The notes: generated by a model not told the origin, from the sequence alone. A stretch of 64,000 nt of DNA from Kitasatospora sp. NBC_01246 (GCF_036226505.1 NZ_CP108484.1:4464001-4528000); one strand, 5' to 3'. Shown: positions 1 through 9,356, counted from the stretch's first letter. Numbers and translations are program-made.

Positions 1-2
1 GG

Positions 3-1106
3 GTCGCCGCCGCCGAACTCGCCTGGCTGACCATGGACGTCGACACGCAGACGCTGCGGGTCGAGATCGACAACTTCGCGCTGATCCACCATCAGCTGCT
101 CGGCCCGCTCTACGCCCGGCTGGACGAGCTGGACGCGCTGATCGCCGAGACGGTGGCCACCCGGACCGGGCATCCCGAGGACCTCCGGCGGGCCGCCGAG
201 GCGCGCCTGCGGGTGGACGAACTCCCCGACCTGGACGCGCTGTTCGACAGCGTGCAGGAGCAGGACGCGGCCACCGCGCCGCCGGCCGCGCCGGCCCGGG
301 TGCGGCCCGGCCGGGACGCCCAGCGGGTCTACCGCGAGCTCGTCCGCCGCGCCCACCCCGACCTGACCACCGACCCGGCCGAGCAGCTGCGCCGGGCGGC
401 CTTCATCGCCCGGGTCAACGAGGCCTACGCGTACGGCGACACCGAGGCCCTGGAGGGCCTGGCCGCCGAGTGGTCCACCGCCCCCGAGGCGGCGCCCGCG
501 GTGGACGCCCCGGACCGGCTCGGCTGGCTGCGCCGGCGGCTGGAGTGGCTCACCGCCAAGATCGCCGAGACCGCCACCGAGCAGGTCAGGCTGGAGAACA
601 CCGCGATGGGCCAGCTGCTCGCGCTCGCCCCGCAGGATCCGGACGGGCTGCTGGAGGAGCTCGCCGACCAGTTGCTGGCCAAGGCCGCGGCCCAGCAGGC
701 CGAGCTGGAACGGCTGCTCGGCGGGCAGCCGGTGGGAGACAATGGGGCCCACCGGACCGAGCCCCAGGAGAGTCAGACGATGTTCCCGCAGATCCCCACC
801 GCCGAAGCCGCCGCCGTCCCCGCCGAGGCCGCCCTGCTGGACGTCCGCGAGCAGGACGAGTGGGACGCCGGCCACGTGGACGGCGCGCTGCACATCCCGA
901 TGGGCCAGGTGATCGCCCGCCTCGCCGAGCTGCCGGACGAGCGGCTCTACGTGCTCTGCCGGGTCGGCGGGCGCTCCGCGCAGGTCGTCCAGTACCTGGT
1001 GCAGAACGGCCGGGACGCGGTCAACGTGGACGGCGGGATGTACGCGTGGGAGTCGGCCGGGCGCCCGATGGTGAGCAGCGACGGCCGGGACGCCTTCGTC
1101 CTCTAG
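3..1106 (+). CDS. J-domain protein fused in frame to a C-terminal rhodanese (5' end outside window)
   Basis: The frame is open to the left edge of the window, so the true start probably lies upstream; the first ATG is at 33. The N-terminal half is acidic and helical and contains a J-domain core with the HPD motif (RRAHPDL), the hallmark of DnaK/Hsp70 co-chaperone recruitment. A helical stretch follows. After residue 250, counted from the ATG at 33, comes a complete single-domain rhodanese with the active-site loop CRVGGRS, whose Cys would carry a persulfide. In relatives that I recall, these are two adjacent genes. Here no stop separates them, but an AGGAG at 766-770 precedes an internal ATG at 780, so free rhodanese may also be made. 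The domain calls are firm; the linkage of the functions is inference. Confidence 0.85.
   Translation, partial: VAAAELAWLTMDVDTQTLRVEIDNFALIHHQLLGPLYARLDELDALIAETVATRTGHPEDLRRAAEARLRVDELPDLDALFDSVQEQDAATAPPAAPARVRPGRDAQRVYRELVRRAHPDLTTDPAEQLRRAAFIARVNEAYAYGDTEALEGLAAEWSTAPEAAPAVDAPDRLGWLRRRLEWLTAKIAETATEQVRLENTAMGQLLALAPQDPDGLLEELADQLLAKAAAQQAELERLLGGQPVGDNGAHRTEPQESQTMFPQIPTAEAAAVPAEAALLDVREQDEWDAGHVDGALHIPMGQVIARLAELPDERLYVLCRVGGRSAQVVQYLVQNGRDAVNVDGGMYAWESAGRPMVSSDGRDAFVL
780..1106 (+). CDS. Possible internal translation start giving a free rhodanese (108 aa)
   Basis: This is the in-frame C-terminal part of the preceding gene. It begins with ATG at 780, and an AGGAG ribosome-binding site at 766-770 is well placed. 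The product would start MFPQIPTAEA and be a complete single-domain rhodanese of the usual 105-110 residues with Cys loop CRVGGRS. The site suggests either a recent loss of the stop codon between two genes or dual production of fused and free forms. Confidence 0.45.
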   Translation: MFPQIPTAEAAAVPAEAALLDVREQDEWDAGHVDGALHIPMGQVIARLAELPDERLYVLCRVGGRSAQVVQYLVQNGRDAVNVDGGMYAWESAGRPMVSSDGRDAFVL

Positions 1107-1268
1107 TCCGTCCTCCGGGGGCGCGGTGCGGCCGCCTCCCCCGCCGCCGCCGGGACCGCCGGCGCCCGGGTAGGGCAGGATGGGCGCTCGACCGAGCCGG
1201 GACGGGACCGGCGGCGTACGTCCGGCAGGGTGGGACCCCTCCCGGCCGGAGGCTGGGGAGACGATGCC

Positions 1269-1934
1269 ATGGCCGGGACCGAGGACACCGGGGCGCCGCC
1301 CGCCGGGCGGCCCTGGTCGGGGCCGGCCCTGGCCGTGCTCGGGGTGGCCGGCGCGGTGCTGGTCGCGGGCACCGGGCTCTTCCTCGCCGCGGTGTTCCTG
1401 CACGTGGCCCCGGCCAACTCGGCCTCCCGGGAGTACCGGGAGCAGGTCGACGGCCTGGTGTACCCGGAGTTCGAGCAGAACTGGAAGCTGTTCGCCCCCA
1501 ACCCGCTCCAGCAGAACGTCAGTCTGGACGCCCGGGTGCGCACGGTCGCGGACGGCGGTGCGACCAGGACCCACGACTGGACCGGGCTGACCGCCCGGGA
1601 CGTCGCGGCGATCCGCGGCAACCCCGCGCCCAGCCACGCCGACCAGAACCTGCTCCGCCGGGCCTGGGACTTCTACGAGGGCTCGCACAGCGCGCAGGAC
1701 GACTCGCTGACCAACCCGCGCGGCAAGCTGGCCGAGCAGTACCTGAAGCGGATCGCGCTGCAGCGGATCGGCCGGAGCGTCGACGGCGAGCGGATCCTGC
1801 AGATCGAGTTCCGGGTGACGGCCGCCACCGTCCCGCCGCCGGACTGGAGCGGGGAGGCCGCGCCGCCCGCCCCGAAGGTCCGCGAGCTGCCGTGGTGGCC
1901 GGTGGGCGACGAGGACTTCCGGGGGCTCGGGTGA
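1269..1934 (+). CDS. DUF5819 family membrane-anchored protein
   Basis: This protein has 221 residues when started at the ATG at 1269, which follows a GGGGAG at 1255-1260. An in-frame ATG exists upstream at 1230 but lacks a good ribosome-binding site. One hydrophobic segment near residues 25-50 is followed by an extracytoplasmic domain with FEQNWKLFAPNP, typical of DUF5819 proteins. These are regularly encoded next to HTTM-domain proteins in actinomycetes. The stop overlaps the GTG start of the next gene (GTGA), so the two are probably co-translated. The biochemical role of the family is unknown to me. Confidence 0.8.
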   Translation: MAGTEDTGAPPAGRPWSGPALAVLGVAGAVLVAGTGLFLAAVFLHVAPANSASREYREQVDGLVYPEFEQNWKLFAPNPLQQNVSLDARVRTVADGGATRTHDWTGLTARDVAAIRGNPAPSHADQNLLRRAWDFYEGSHSAQDDSLTNPRGKLAEQYLKRIALQRIGRSVDGERILQIEFRVTAATVPPPDWSGEAAPPAPKVRELPWWPVGDEDFRGLG

Positions 1935-3208
1935 GCGACGTGCCCCCGACGGTCGGGCCGGAGCTGCTCGACGCGATCCCCCGGCAGCCGCGGCCGGAGG
2001 CGCCGGCGCTCCCGGCCCCCGGACGGCCCGGTGCGGGCTCCCGCGCCGCCCTCGGGCGGGCCCTCGCGGCCTTCACCGGTCAGGCGCTCGGGCGCCACCA
2101 GGCGGCCGCGGTGCGGATCGGCTTCGGCCTGGTCTGGCTGGCCTTCCTGCTGCGCGAGTGGCCCCACCGACGGGTGCTCTACGGCGACACCTCGCCGTGG
2201 TCGCTCGACCTGGCCGAGCGGCTGCTGGCGGACAACGGCGCGCTGACGGTGCTGCCGTGGTTCGGCGGGCGGCTCTGGTTCGAGCTGGTCTACCACCTGG
2301 CGGTGCTGGCCGCCCTCGCCGTCCTGCTGGGCTGGCGGACCAGGGCGAGCACGGTGCTGTTCCTGGTCACCGTGCTGTCGCTGCAGAACCGCAACGTCTT
2401 CCTCGGCGACGGCGGCGACAACGTCGTCCACCTGATGGCCGTCTACCTGGTCTTCACCCGCTGCGCGGGGGTCTGGTCGCTGGACGCCCGGCGGCCGGCC
2501 GCCGGGCGGAGCGGGGTGCTGCTCTGGGCGGTGCTGGGGGCGGTGCTGCTGGTCTGCCAGCTCGGCGACTTCTCCGGGGACAGCCTGACCTGGACGGCCG
2601 CGACCTTCCCGCACGTCGGCTGGGCGCCGGTGTTCTGGGGCCTGTGGGCGGTGGCCGGGCTCTGGTGGCTGCTCGGGCGGCTGCGGCCGGACGGCGAGCC
2701 GCGCGCGGTGCTGGACGCGCTGGCGAACATGGTGCACAACTGCGCGATGCTGGTGATCGCCGCCGAGGTGGTGCTGATCTACGCCACGGCCGGCTGGTAC
2801 AAGGTGCAGGGCTCGCGCTGGCAGGACGGCACCGCGCTCTACTACCCCTTGCACCTGGACTACTTCACGCCCTGGCCGGGGCTGTCCGGGCTGGTCGGCT
2901 CGGCCCTGCTGCCGGTCTTCCTGGTCTCCTACGGGACGGTGCTGCTCCAGGTGGCGTTCCCGTTCACGCTGGTCGACCGGCGGATCAAGAACGTGCTGCT
3001 GGCGGTGATGATGGCCGAACACCTGGGAATCGCGGTGCTGCTGGGGCTGCCGGTGTTCTCGCTGGCGATGGTCGCGGCGGACGCGGTCTTCCTGCCGACC
3101 GGGGTGCTGTGCTGGGCCGCCGCGCGCGTCGGCGGTCTGGCGGTACGGTCCCGGAGCCTGGTGGCGCGTGCCGGGAGCCTCCGCTCCCGGACGGAGCCGC
3201 TCCCCTAA
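1931..3208 (+). CDS. HTTM domain (vitamin K-dependent carboxylase-like) integral membrane protein
   Basis: The protein has 425 residues and starts at a GTG that overlaps the preceding stop by 4 bp. A Pro-rich cytoplasmic N-terminus of about 60 residues is followed by many hydrophobic segments. Family marks include QNRNVFLGDGGDNV and a later segment with GWYKVQGSRWQDGTALYY, both characteristic of HTTM proteins related to the membrane part of vitamin K-dependent gamma-carboxylase. With its DUF5819 partner it probably forms a membrane redox or modification module. The substrate is unknown, and I see no nearby gene that reveals it. Confidence 0.85.
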   Translation: MSDVPPTVGPELLDAIPRQPRPEAPALPAPGRPGAGSRAALGRALAAFTGQALGRHQAAAVRIGFGLVWLAFLLREWPHRRVLYGDTSPWSLDLAERLLADNGALTVLPWFGGRLWFELVYHLAVLAALAVLLGWRTRASTVLFLVTVLSLQNRNVFLGDGGDNVVHLMAVYLVFTRCAGVWSLDARRPAAGRSGVLLWAVLGAVLLVCQLGDFSGDSLTWTAATFPHVGWAPVFWGLWAVAGLWWLLGRLRPDGEPRAVLDALANMVHNCAMLVIAAEVVLIYATAGWYKVQGSRWQDGTALYYPLHLDYFTPWPGLSGLVGSALLPVFLVSYGTVLLQVAFPFTLVDRRIKNVLLAVMMAEHLGIAVLLGLPVFSLAMVAADAVFLPTGVLCWAAARVGGLAVRSRSLVARAGSLRSRTEPLP

Positions 3209-3218
3209 GCTGACCGCT

Positions 3219-5363
3219 ATGTCCTGGTTTGCCGCACTCCGAGACACCGCGCGGACCGGACTGACCCTGGACCGGGCGCTCACCGACCCCAAACGCGCGG
3301 CCCGCGGGGCCGTCGCCGTCGCCCTGGTGCTCTTCCCGACCCTGGCCCTGGGCGGGCCCCGGCTCGCCACCTCGGCCGCGATGGGCGCGTTCATCGCCGG
3401 GACGGCCACCTTCCAGCGCAGCTTCCGCCCCCGGCCCACGCTCGCCGTCGCGGCCGGGATCGGTCTCGGCACCAGTACCTTCCTCGGGTACCTGGCGGCC
3501 GGGGTGTACGGGGCGTTCCCGGTGCTGCTCGCGGTCTGGTCCTTCGGGGCGGGCCTCGCCTGGGCGATCGGGCCGACCGCCGGGGTGGTCGCCGCCAACA
3601 CCCTCTCGGTCATGCTGGTCGTGGTCCAGCTCCCGGTCAGCGTGCCCGCCGCGCTCGGCCACGGGCTGGTCTGCGCCCTCGGCGGCGTCGTCCAGGCGGC
3701 CGTCATCACGTTCTGGCCGATCGGCAGCTGGACCGCCCAGCGCGAGGCGCTCGCCGACACCTACGCCGAACTCGCCGACTACGCCCGGCGGCTGCGCCAG
3801 GACCCGACGGCGCACGTCGACCCGGCGCCGTTCATGACGGCCCGGCACGCGGCCGCGCTGACGCCCTGGCAGGACCGCCGCCGGCCGCCCGAGCTGCGCG
3901 GGCTGCGCGGCATCGCCGAGCGGGTCCGCCCGACCCTGGCCGCGATCGCCGACCCCAAGGTCGGCGCCCCCGAGGAGGGACCCGAGCGGGACCGGGCCCG
4001 GGCCGTGCTGGCCGCCGCCGCCGAGGCGATGGACGCGCTGGCGCGGGCCGTCCGCACCGGTGATCCGCTGCAGCTGCCCCGCTCCGCACCGGCGCTCACG
4101 CTGGCCGCCCCGGCCGACGGGCCGGAGCTGCAGGGCGCCAGCCGACGGGCCGCCCGCCGGCTGGCCGGGCTGCTGCGCAAGGCCGCGGACGCCCTGGAGC
4201 GCGGCGACGAGGACACCATCAGCACGCCGGTGGTCGGCGCCGGCGGGGCGCTGCTCAAACCGCCGCTCTCCCGGATGCTGCCGGTCGCCCTGCGAGCGGT
4301 GCGGCGCCAGCTCCAGCCGCACTCGGCGGTGTTCCAGCACGCCGTCCGGCTCACCGCGGTCGTGGTGCTCGCCTACCTGCTCGCCCGGCTGCTCGGCTTC
4401 GAGCACGGCTACTGGGCCCCGATGACCGCCGCCATGGTGATGCGGCCCGACTTCGCGCAGACCTACAGCCGGGGCGTGGCCCGGCTGGCCGGGACGATGG
4501 TCGGCGTCGCGGTCTCCACCCTGGTGGTGCAGCTGGCCCACCCCGGCGAGTGGGTGCTGGCCGCGCTCGCGGTGCTCTGCATCGGCGGCGCGTACCTCAC
4601 CCTTCGCACCGGCTACGCGCTGATGACGGTCTGCATCTCCTCGTACGTCGTCTTCCTGCTCGGCCTCCAGGAGGGGAACCCGCTGGTCACCGCCTTCGAG
4701 CGGGTCGGACTGACCTTCCTCGGCGGCTCCGTCGCGCTGCTCGCCTACGCGCTCTTCCCCACCTGGCAGACCGCCCGGCTCGGCGAGCGGCTGGCCGAGT
4801 GGCTGGCCGCCGCCGGGCGCTACGCGGCCGCGGTGCTCGCCGTCTACGAGGACCCGGGCGCCCCGCGCGGGCGGGAGGTCCGCTCGGCGCTGCTGGACTC
4901 CCGGGAGGCCCGGTCCGAGCTGCTCCAGGCGATGCAGCGGGCCGACGCCGAGCCCGGCCGGCACGCCTCCGGGCTGCCCGGGGTGAGCCGCCGCCAGCTG
5001 GACCGGGCCCGGGCGGCGGTCGGCCACCTGGGCCGGGTCGCCGTGCTGCTGGAGGCCCACCTGCCCACCGCCGACGCCGACCCGGTGCCGGGCGCCGCCG
5101 AGTTCGCCGAGGAACTGCGGCTGGCCACCGCGCTCGCGGCGGCCGCGCTGCTCACCGACCGCCCGGTGGAGTTCGACGCCGTGCGGGAGGCGCAGCGCGG
5201 GCTGGAGGACCGGCTGGCGCAGGCGCCGGCGAGCGTCCAGCGCGATGTCGTCCGGACCAGCAGCCGGCTGCTGCTCCAGGCGCTGAAGGACCTGGAGCGC
5301 GCGCTGCGCGGGGGCGCCTCGGCCACCCCGGCGCAGCGCGCGCAGGAGTCCACGGCGCGGTAG
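3219..5363 (+). CDS. FUSC family transporter-like membrane protein
   Basis: This 714-residue protein starts at the ATG at 3219 (MSWFAALRDT), 10 bases after the HTTM stop. It has the duplicated layout of the fusaric-acid-resistance/aromatic-acid-exporter (FUSC/YccS) family. A first block of about five hydrophobic segments spans residues 30-165 and is followed by a long cytoplasmic helical region. A second hydrophobic block around residues 385-520 contains HGYWAPMTAAMVMRPDF, matching the conserved WxxxT/RPD region, and a C-terminal cytoplasmic helical domain closes the protein. It probably exports amphipathic or aromatic acids. The substrate is not indicated by context. Confidence 0.8.
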   Translation: MSWFAALRDTARTGLTLDRALTDPKRAARGAVAVALVLFPTLALGGPRLATSAAMGAFIAGTATFQRSFRPRPTLAVAAGIGLGTSTFLGYLAAGVYGAFPVLLAVWSFGAGLAWAIGPTAGVVAANTLSVMLVVVQLPVSVPAALGHGLVCALGGVVQAAVITFWPIGSWTAQREALADTYAELADYARRLRQDPTAHVDPAPFMTARHAAALTPWQDRRRPPELRGLRGIAERVRPTLAAIADPKVGAPEEGPERDRARAVLAAAAEAMDALARAVRTGDPLQLPRSAPALTLAAPADGPELQGASRRAARRLAGLLRKAADALERGDEDTISTPVVGAGGALLKPPLSRMLPVALRAVRRQLQPHSAVFQHAVRLTAVVVLAYLLARLLGFEHGYWAPMTAAMVMRPDFAQTYSRGVARLAGTMVGVAVSTLVVQLAHPGEWVLAALAVLCIGGAYLTLRTGYALMTVCISSYVVFLLGLQEGNPLVTAFERVGLTFLGGSVALLAYALFPTWQTARLGERLAEWLAAAGRYAAAVLAVYEDPGAPRGREVRSALLDSREARSELLQAMQRADAEPGRHASGLPGVSRRQLDRARAAVGHLGRVAVLLEAHLPTADADPVPGAAEFAEELRLATALAAAALLTDRPVEFDAVREAQRGLEDRLAQAPASVQRDVVRTSSRLLLQALKDLERALRGGASATPAQRAQESTAR

Positions 5364-5550
5364 CCGCGGGCGGTCGGGCGGTGGCCGTCCGGCCGGTCGG
5401 CGGGCCGGCGGGCACGCTGCGGGCACGTCGTGGAGCCGCCGGTCGGAGCGGCCGGTCGGAGCGGCGTGGGGGGCCGGGCACCGGCGGGCCTCGGCCGGCG
5501 GTCGGCCGCCCAGGCGAGGGCGGTGGGGCGGGGGTGGCAGAGTGGGCGTC

Positions 5551-6315
5551 ATGGACGACGAGCGGGTGCGGGAGTGGCGGGCGGGCGCGGCGGCGCCGGA
5601 CACGGTGCTGTTGGACGGGTTCCACACGCTCAAGCACGCGCTGCGCTTCGGCGGGGACGTCCGGCAGGTGCTGACCGCCGACCGGGCCGCGCTGCTGGCG
5701 CTCGCCGCCGAGCTGGCCGAGGACGTCGCCCCCGCGGTGGCCGCCCTGGCCGTGGAGCTGCCGGAGGCGGCGCTGCGGACGCTGGTGCCGAGGCTGCACC
5801 CCACCGGGGTGATCGCGCTGGCCGGGCGCCCGACCAGCGCGGCCAACCTGGCGGCCCTCGGCCGGCGGCCCCGGACGGCGCCGGTCGTGCTGCTGGAGAA
5901 TCCGCGCAACCTGGGCAACGTGGGCGCGGTGATCCGGCTGGCGGCCGGTTTCGGCGCCACCGGTGTGGTGACCACGGGGGACCTGGACCCCTGGCACCCG
6001 AACGTGGTGCGGGGCAGCGCCGGCCTGCACTTCGCCACCGCCGTCGAGCGGCTGGCGCTGCCCGAGCTGCCCGCCGGCCCGTTGTACGTGCTGGACCCGG
6101 AGGGCTCGGACATCCGGACGGTGGCCCTGCCGGACGACGCGCTGCTGGCCTTCGGTACCGAGCGGCACGGGGTCTCGGCGGAGCTGAAGGCGCGGGCGGA
6201 CCGGCTGGTCGCGGTGCCGATGCAGCCCGGCGTCTCCAGCTTCAACCTGGCGACCAGCGTGGCGATGGGTCTCTTCCACTGGATGTCGGGCCGCCCGCCC
6301 GGTCTTCCGCTGTAG
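5551..6315 (+). CDS. TrmH/SpoU-family RNA 2'-O-methyltransferase
   Basis: The protein has 254 residues from the ATG at 5551; a GTG at 5542 is an alternative start. All three SPOUT motifs are present: motif 1 NPRNLGNVGAVIR, motif 2 AFGTERHGVS, and motif 3 PMQPGVSSFNLATSVAM, which together form the knotted SAM site. The N-terminal 90 residues resemble a substrate-binding domain of the L30e type. The enzyme is expected to 2'-O-methylate a ribose in tRNA or rRNA, but the target cannot be read from the sequence. It is a single gene, convergent with the secreted protein at 6333-7682. Confidence 0.85.
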   Translation: MDDERVREWRAGAAAPDTVLLDGFHTLKHALRFGGDVRQVLTADRAALLALAAELAEDVAPAVAALAVELPEAALRTLVPRLHPTGVIALAGRPTSAANLAALGRRPRTAPVVLLENPRNLGNVGAVIRLAAGFGATGVVTTGDLDPWHPNVVRGSAGLHFATAVERLALPELPAGPLYVLDPEGSDIRTVALPDDALLAFGTERHGVSAELKARADRLVAVPMQPGVSSFNLATSVAMGLFHWMSGRPPGLPL

Positions 6316-6332
6316 GGCGGGCACCGGGAGGG

Positions 6333-7682
6333 CTACGGCGCGAACAGCCGGTGCCAGGTGTCCGGCCCGGGGTAGCCGTCCGCCTCGGCGCCGCTCCACC
6401 CCTGGGCGAGCTGGAAGGCCTGGACGGCCAGCCGGTCGGCCTCGCCCCAGCGCGGGCCGGGGCCCTCGGTGTAGAACCGGCCGAAGCCCCTGCGGACCAG
6501 CTGCTCGCCGAGCCGCGTCACGGACGCGTTGTCGGCGCCCGGGGCGAACCGGTCGCCGCCCGGGAAGGCGGGCACCGCGGTGTCGCCGCCGGGGGCGACC
6601 GGGGGCGGGGGGAGCCGGGTGGCGGCGGCGGGGATGTCGCGGCCCTTGTGGGCGACCAGGTAGTTCCAGGTGTCCTTGCCGGGCAGGCCGTCGGCCTCGC
6701 TGCCGCGCCAGCCCTGGGCGAGCTGGAAGGCCTCGGTGGCCTTCCGGTCGGCCTCGCCCCAGCGCGGCCCGGGGCCCTCGGTGTAGAACCGGCCGCCCCC
6801 GCGCTCGACCAGCATCCGGCCGAGCTCGGTGACGTGGGCGTTGTTCGCCCCGGGGCCGAACTTGTCGGCGCCCGGGAAGGCGGTCGACGCAGAGCCGGCG
6901 CCGTCGTTGCTGCTGCCGCTGGTGGAGAGCGCCTTGGCGCGGTACGGGAGGTACGAGGCGGAGTTGCTCCAGTAGGCGTACGGGGTGTCCCGCCGGGTGG
7001 TGCCGGGGGAGGTCTGCTCGTACGCCAGGTAGCGGGTGCGGGAGGAGTCCGTCCAGCCGCCGAAGAGGGTCACGTGCGAGCCGGCCTGCGGGTTGGCCGG
7101 GTTGTTGTAGATCAGGATGTCGCCGGGCTGGAGGTCCGCCTTGGTGATCCGGTCGGCGAAGTCGGGCAGTGTCCAGGTGGTCTGACTGCTGTCCAGGCCC
7201 CAGGCCATCGAGACGAAGCCGGAGCAGTCCTGGCGGTAGCCGTCGGACCAGAAGCGGCTCATGCTGTACGGGACCTTCTGGGCGAGCCAGCTCTGCGCCC
7301 GCTCGACGATCGCGGCCCTGGTGAGCGGCTCCGCGGTGGCCCGCGGGGCGGCGGGGGAACGGGCGCCCGGCTCCTCGCCGTAGAGGCCGCTCACCCCGCC
7401 CTGCGGGGTGGTGGGCGGCTGGGCGGCGCTGGCGCCGCCGGGGGTCGGCGCGGGGGCCGCCGCGGCCCCGGCCGCCCCGCCGCCCAGGGCGGTGCCGACC
7501 GCGGCCACCAGGACGGCGGCGCGGCGGCGGACGCTCCGGGCCGCGGCGTGCCCGCCCTCGTGCACCGGCGCGGCGTGCCGCCGGGCCCGGCTGCGGGCCC
7601 GGCAGCCCCCGCATATGCAGTCCTCGTCCGGTTCGACCTCGTCGAATTCCAGCAACGGGGCCGGTTGCTCGGTGGGGGTCAT
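6333..7682 (-). CDS. Secreted NlpC/P60-like protein with two peptidoglycan-binding repeats
   Basis: This 449-residue protein has an unusual Cys-rich cytoplasmic leader (CICGGC near residues 22-27) before a hydrophobic segment at about 53-77, which is a late signal anchor or signal peptide. An NlpC/P60-like papain-fold domain follows, with Cys153 in QDCSGFVS and a His in GSHVTLF. Two near-identical 75-residue C-terminal repeats carry GRFYTEGPGPRWGEAD and AFQLAQGW, as in actinomycete peptidoglycan-binding proteins. It probably cleaves or binds cell-wall peptides. I looked upstream (7683-7934) for a c-di-AMP riboswitch and did not find one. Confidence 0.8.
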   Translation of the reverse strand: MTPTEQPAPLLEFDEVEPDEDCICGGCRARSRARRHAAPVHEGGHAAARSVRRRAAVLVAAVGTALGGGAAGAAAAPAPTPGGASAAQPPTTPQGGVSGLYGEEPGARSPAAPRATAEPLTRAAIVERAQSWLAQKVPYSMSRFWSDGYRQDCSGFVSMAWGLDSSQTTWTLPDFADRITKADLQPGDILIYNNPANPQAGSHVTLFGGWTDSSRTRYLAYEQTSPGTTRRDTPYAYWSNSASYLPYRAKALSTSGSSNDGAGSASTAFPGADKFGPGANNAHVTELGRMLVERGGGRFYTEGPGPRWGEADRKATEAFQLAQGWRGSEADGLPGKDTWNYLVAHKGRDIPAAATRLPPPPVAPGGDTAVPAFPGGDRFAPGADNASVTRLGEQLVRRGFGRFYTEGPGPRWGEADRLAVQAFQLAQGWSGAEADGYPGPDTWHRLFAP

Positions 7683-7934
7683 TCTCCGCCTCTTTCCCGG
7701 TCAGTCCTGATGGCACGACAGGAGGGACGTGCCCAGGCCGGTATCGCGTGCTGTCCGACCAAACTCCCAAACCGGACGGGTGCTCGGCGCGGCAGGGTGA
7801 GCCGCCCGGGTGACGGAGGGTCGGCGGTCCGGGCGTGGCGCGGGGGAACGGCTGGCGGTGGCACGGCGGCCGCTCCGACGGGCGGTCAGCTCCCGGCGGT
7901 GGTGGCCGGACGGGTGCGGGCCGCCCGGCGGCGG

Positions 7935-8858
7935 TCAGGCGGCGGCGGGCGGGTTGGCCGGGGAGTACTCGGGGCCGGTCCAGGTCAGCGGGGTGGCGTC
8001 GGCCAGTTCGACGACGCCGGTGACGGTGAGGTCGACCACCCGCTCGGCCCCCGGCAGACCGGCCGCCGCCGCGTCGGACCAGTCGGTCCGGGCCTCGCCG
8101 GTGATCAGCAGCGCCCCGCCGGTCTCGAAGTCGGGCAGCAGCAGTCCGGCGCGCGGGTCGAGTTCCAGGTTGCCCAGCGTCATGAACATGCTGTTGCCGG
8201 CGTACTCGGGCCAGCGCAGCCGGTCCGGGCCGACGGCGCGCAGGAAGCCGGGGTTGCCGCCCCGGTGCGAGGCGTCCACCCGGCCGTCCGGACCGGCGGT
8301 GGCGATGAAGAAGGTGTCGGCGGTGGCCGCGGCCAGCCGCTGGGCGGTGGTGAGCACCGCGCCGGCGGCCACCACGTGCGGGACGCCGGCCGACGGCTGC
8401 TCCAGCGGGCTGCGGCGCTGGATGTACTTGGGGCAGTTGGCGTAGACCTGGTCGGCGGTGATCACCAGGCCGCCGCGGCCGTCCGGCGCGGAGCGGCCGT
8501 TGAGCCGCATCCGCCGCCGGCCGGCCGGGTCCAGGGCGATGGTGCCGACCTCGGCGGGCCCGGCGAGGACGGCGGCCAGCGGGTCCTCGGCGGCGGGCCG
8601 GGCCGCCACCGCGAGGGTCCGCTCGTCGGGTGCGCGCAGGAAGCCGGGGCCGCCGGTGAGCTGGGTCGCCCAGAGCCGGCCGGCGGCGTCGGCGGCGCCG
8701 ACCACCAGCACCCGCCGCTCCGCCAGGAACCGGGCGGCCACGGCCGGGATGGTGCGGCCGATCGCGCGGCCCGAGTGGTCGGCCCGCTCGGTGCGGCCGG
8801 CCCGGGCCTGCACCGCGCGCTCGCCCGGGTGGTACGGCGTGCTGCTGCTGTCCGTCAT
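7935..8858 (-). CDS. Pyridoxamine 5'-phosphate oxidase-like flavin/FAD-binding protein
   Basis: The 307-residue protein has the long 'PNPOx-like, FAD-binding' layout with two split-barrel halves. The first half contains LWATQLTGGPGFLRAPDER and VYANCPKYIQRR. The second contains ATAGPDGRVDASHRGGNPGFLR and FMTLGNLELDPRAGLLLPDF. Proteins with this arrangement are predicted flavin oxidoreductases of unknown substrate. It lies 30 bp downstream of the VOC-fold gene in the same direction, so the two are probably one transcript. Their shared upstream region holds the direct repeats noted at 9401-9472. Confidence 0.8.
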   Translation of the reverse strand: MTDSSSTPYHPGERAVQARAGRTERADHSGRAIGRTIPAVAARFLAERRVLVVGAADAAGRLWATQLTGGPGFLRAPDERTLAVAARPAAEDPLAAVLAGPAEVGTIALDPAGRRRMRLNGRSAPDGRGGLVITADQVYANCPKYIQRRSPLEQPSAGVPHVVAAGAVLTTAQRLAAATADTFFIATAGPDGRVDASHRGGNPGFLRAVGPDRLRWPEYAGNSMFMTLGNLELDPRAGLLLPDFETGGALLITGEARTDWSDAAAAGLPGAERVVDLTVTGVVELADATPLTWTGPEYSPANPPAAA

Positions 8859-8888
8859 GGCGGCTGCCTCCCGATCCGGCCGGGCGGC

Positions 8889-9356
8889 CTAGAAGAACCC
8901 GCAGGTGGGGGCCGTGCCGGTGGGGGCGGTGGCGCCGGTCGCGTCCACGCCCTGCGGGGTGAAGATCTCCAGCCGGATGCCGTCCGGGTCGGTGAAGAAG
9001 ATCCCGCCGGAGGCCGCGCCCTCACTGTGCGGGACGACGCCGTCGTGGGCGAACCCGGCGCCCAGCTCGCGCAGCAGCCGCTCGGCCGCGCGGACCTCGT
9101 CGAGGCTGTCGACCTGGAAGGAGAGGTGGTGCAGGCCGGGCGCCGCGGTGGCGAAGGCGCCCGCGCTCTGCTGCCAGAGGGTGATCACCAGCCGGCCGTC
9201 GCGGCCGAGGAAGGCGAAGCGGCGCTCGGGGTCGGTGCCCTCCTTCACCAGCTCCAGGCCGAGGACGCTGCGGTAGAACGCCGTCGAGCGGTCGAGGTCG
9301 GTGACGTTCAGGCCGATGTGGCCGGTCTGCAGGGTGCTGGTGGCGGTGCTGGACAT
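8889..9356 (-). CDS. VOC-fold (glyoxalase/dioxygenase superfamily) protein
   Basis: This protein has 155 residues. The N-terminal half begins TGHIGLNVTDLDRSTAFYR, with a putative metal His, and continues to LHHLSFQVDS with a second His. The C-terminal FFTDPDGIRLEIF has the metal-ligand Glu. It is a typical paired beta-alpha-beta-beta-beta metal site. The reaction cannot be assigned between isomerase, dioxygenase and resistance protein. It is the first gene of a two-gene unit with the flavin-oxidase-like protein downstream. Confidence 0.8.
   Translation of the reverse strand: MSSTATSTLQTGHIGLNVTDLDRSTAFYRSVLGLELVKEGTDPERRFAFLGRDGRLVITLWQQSAGAFATAAPGLHHLSFQVDSLDEVRAAERLLRELGAGFAHDGVVPHSEGAASGGIFFTDPDGIRLEIFTPQGVDATGATAPTGTAPTCGFF

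Noticed and set aside
7683..7934. Possible c-di-AMP (ydaO) riboswitch before the NlpC/P60-like gene
   Set aside because: Such switches often precede cell-wall hydrolase genes in streptomycetes, but I could not find the conserved core blocks.
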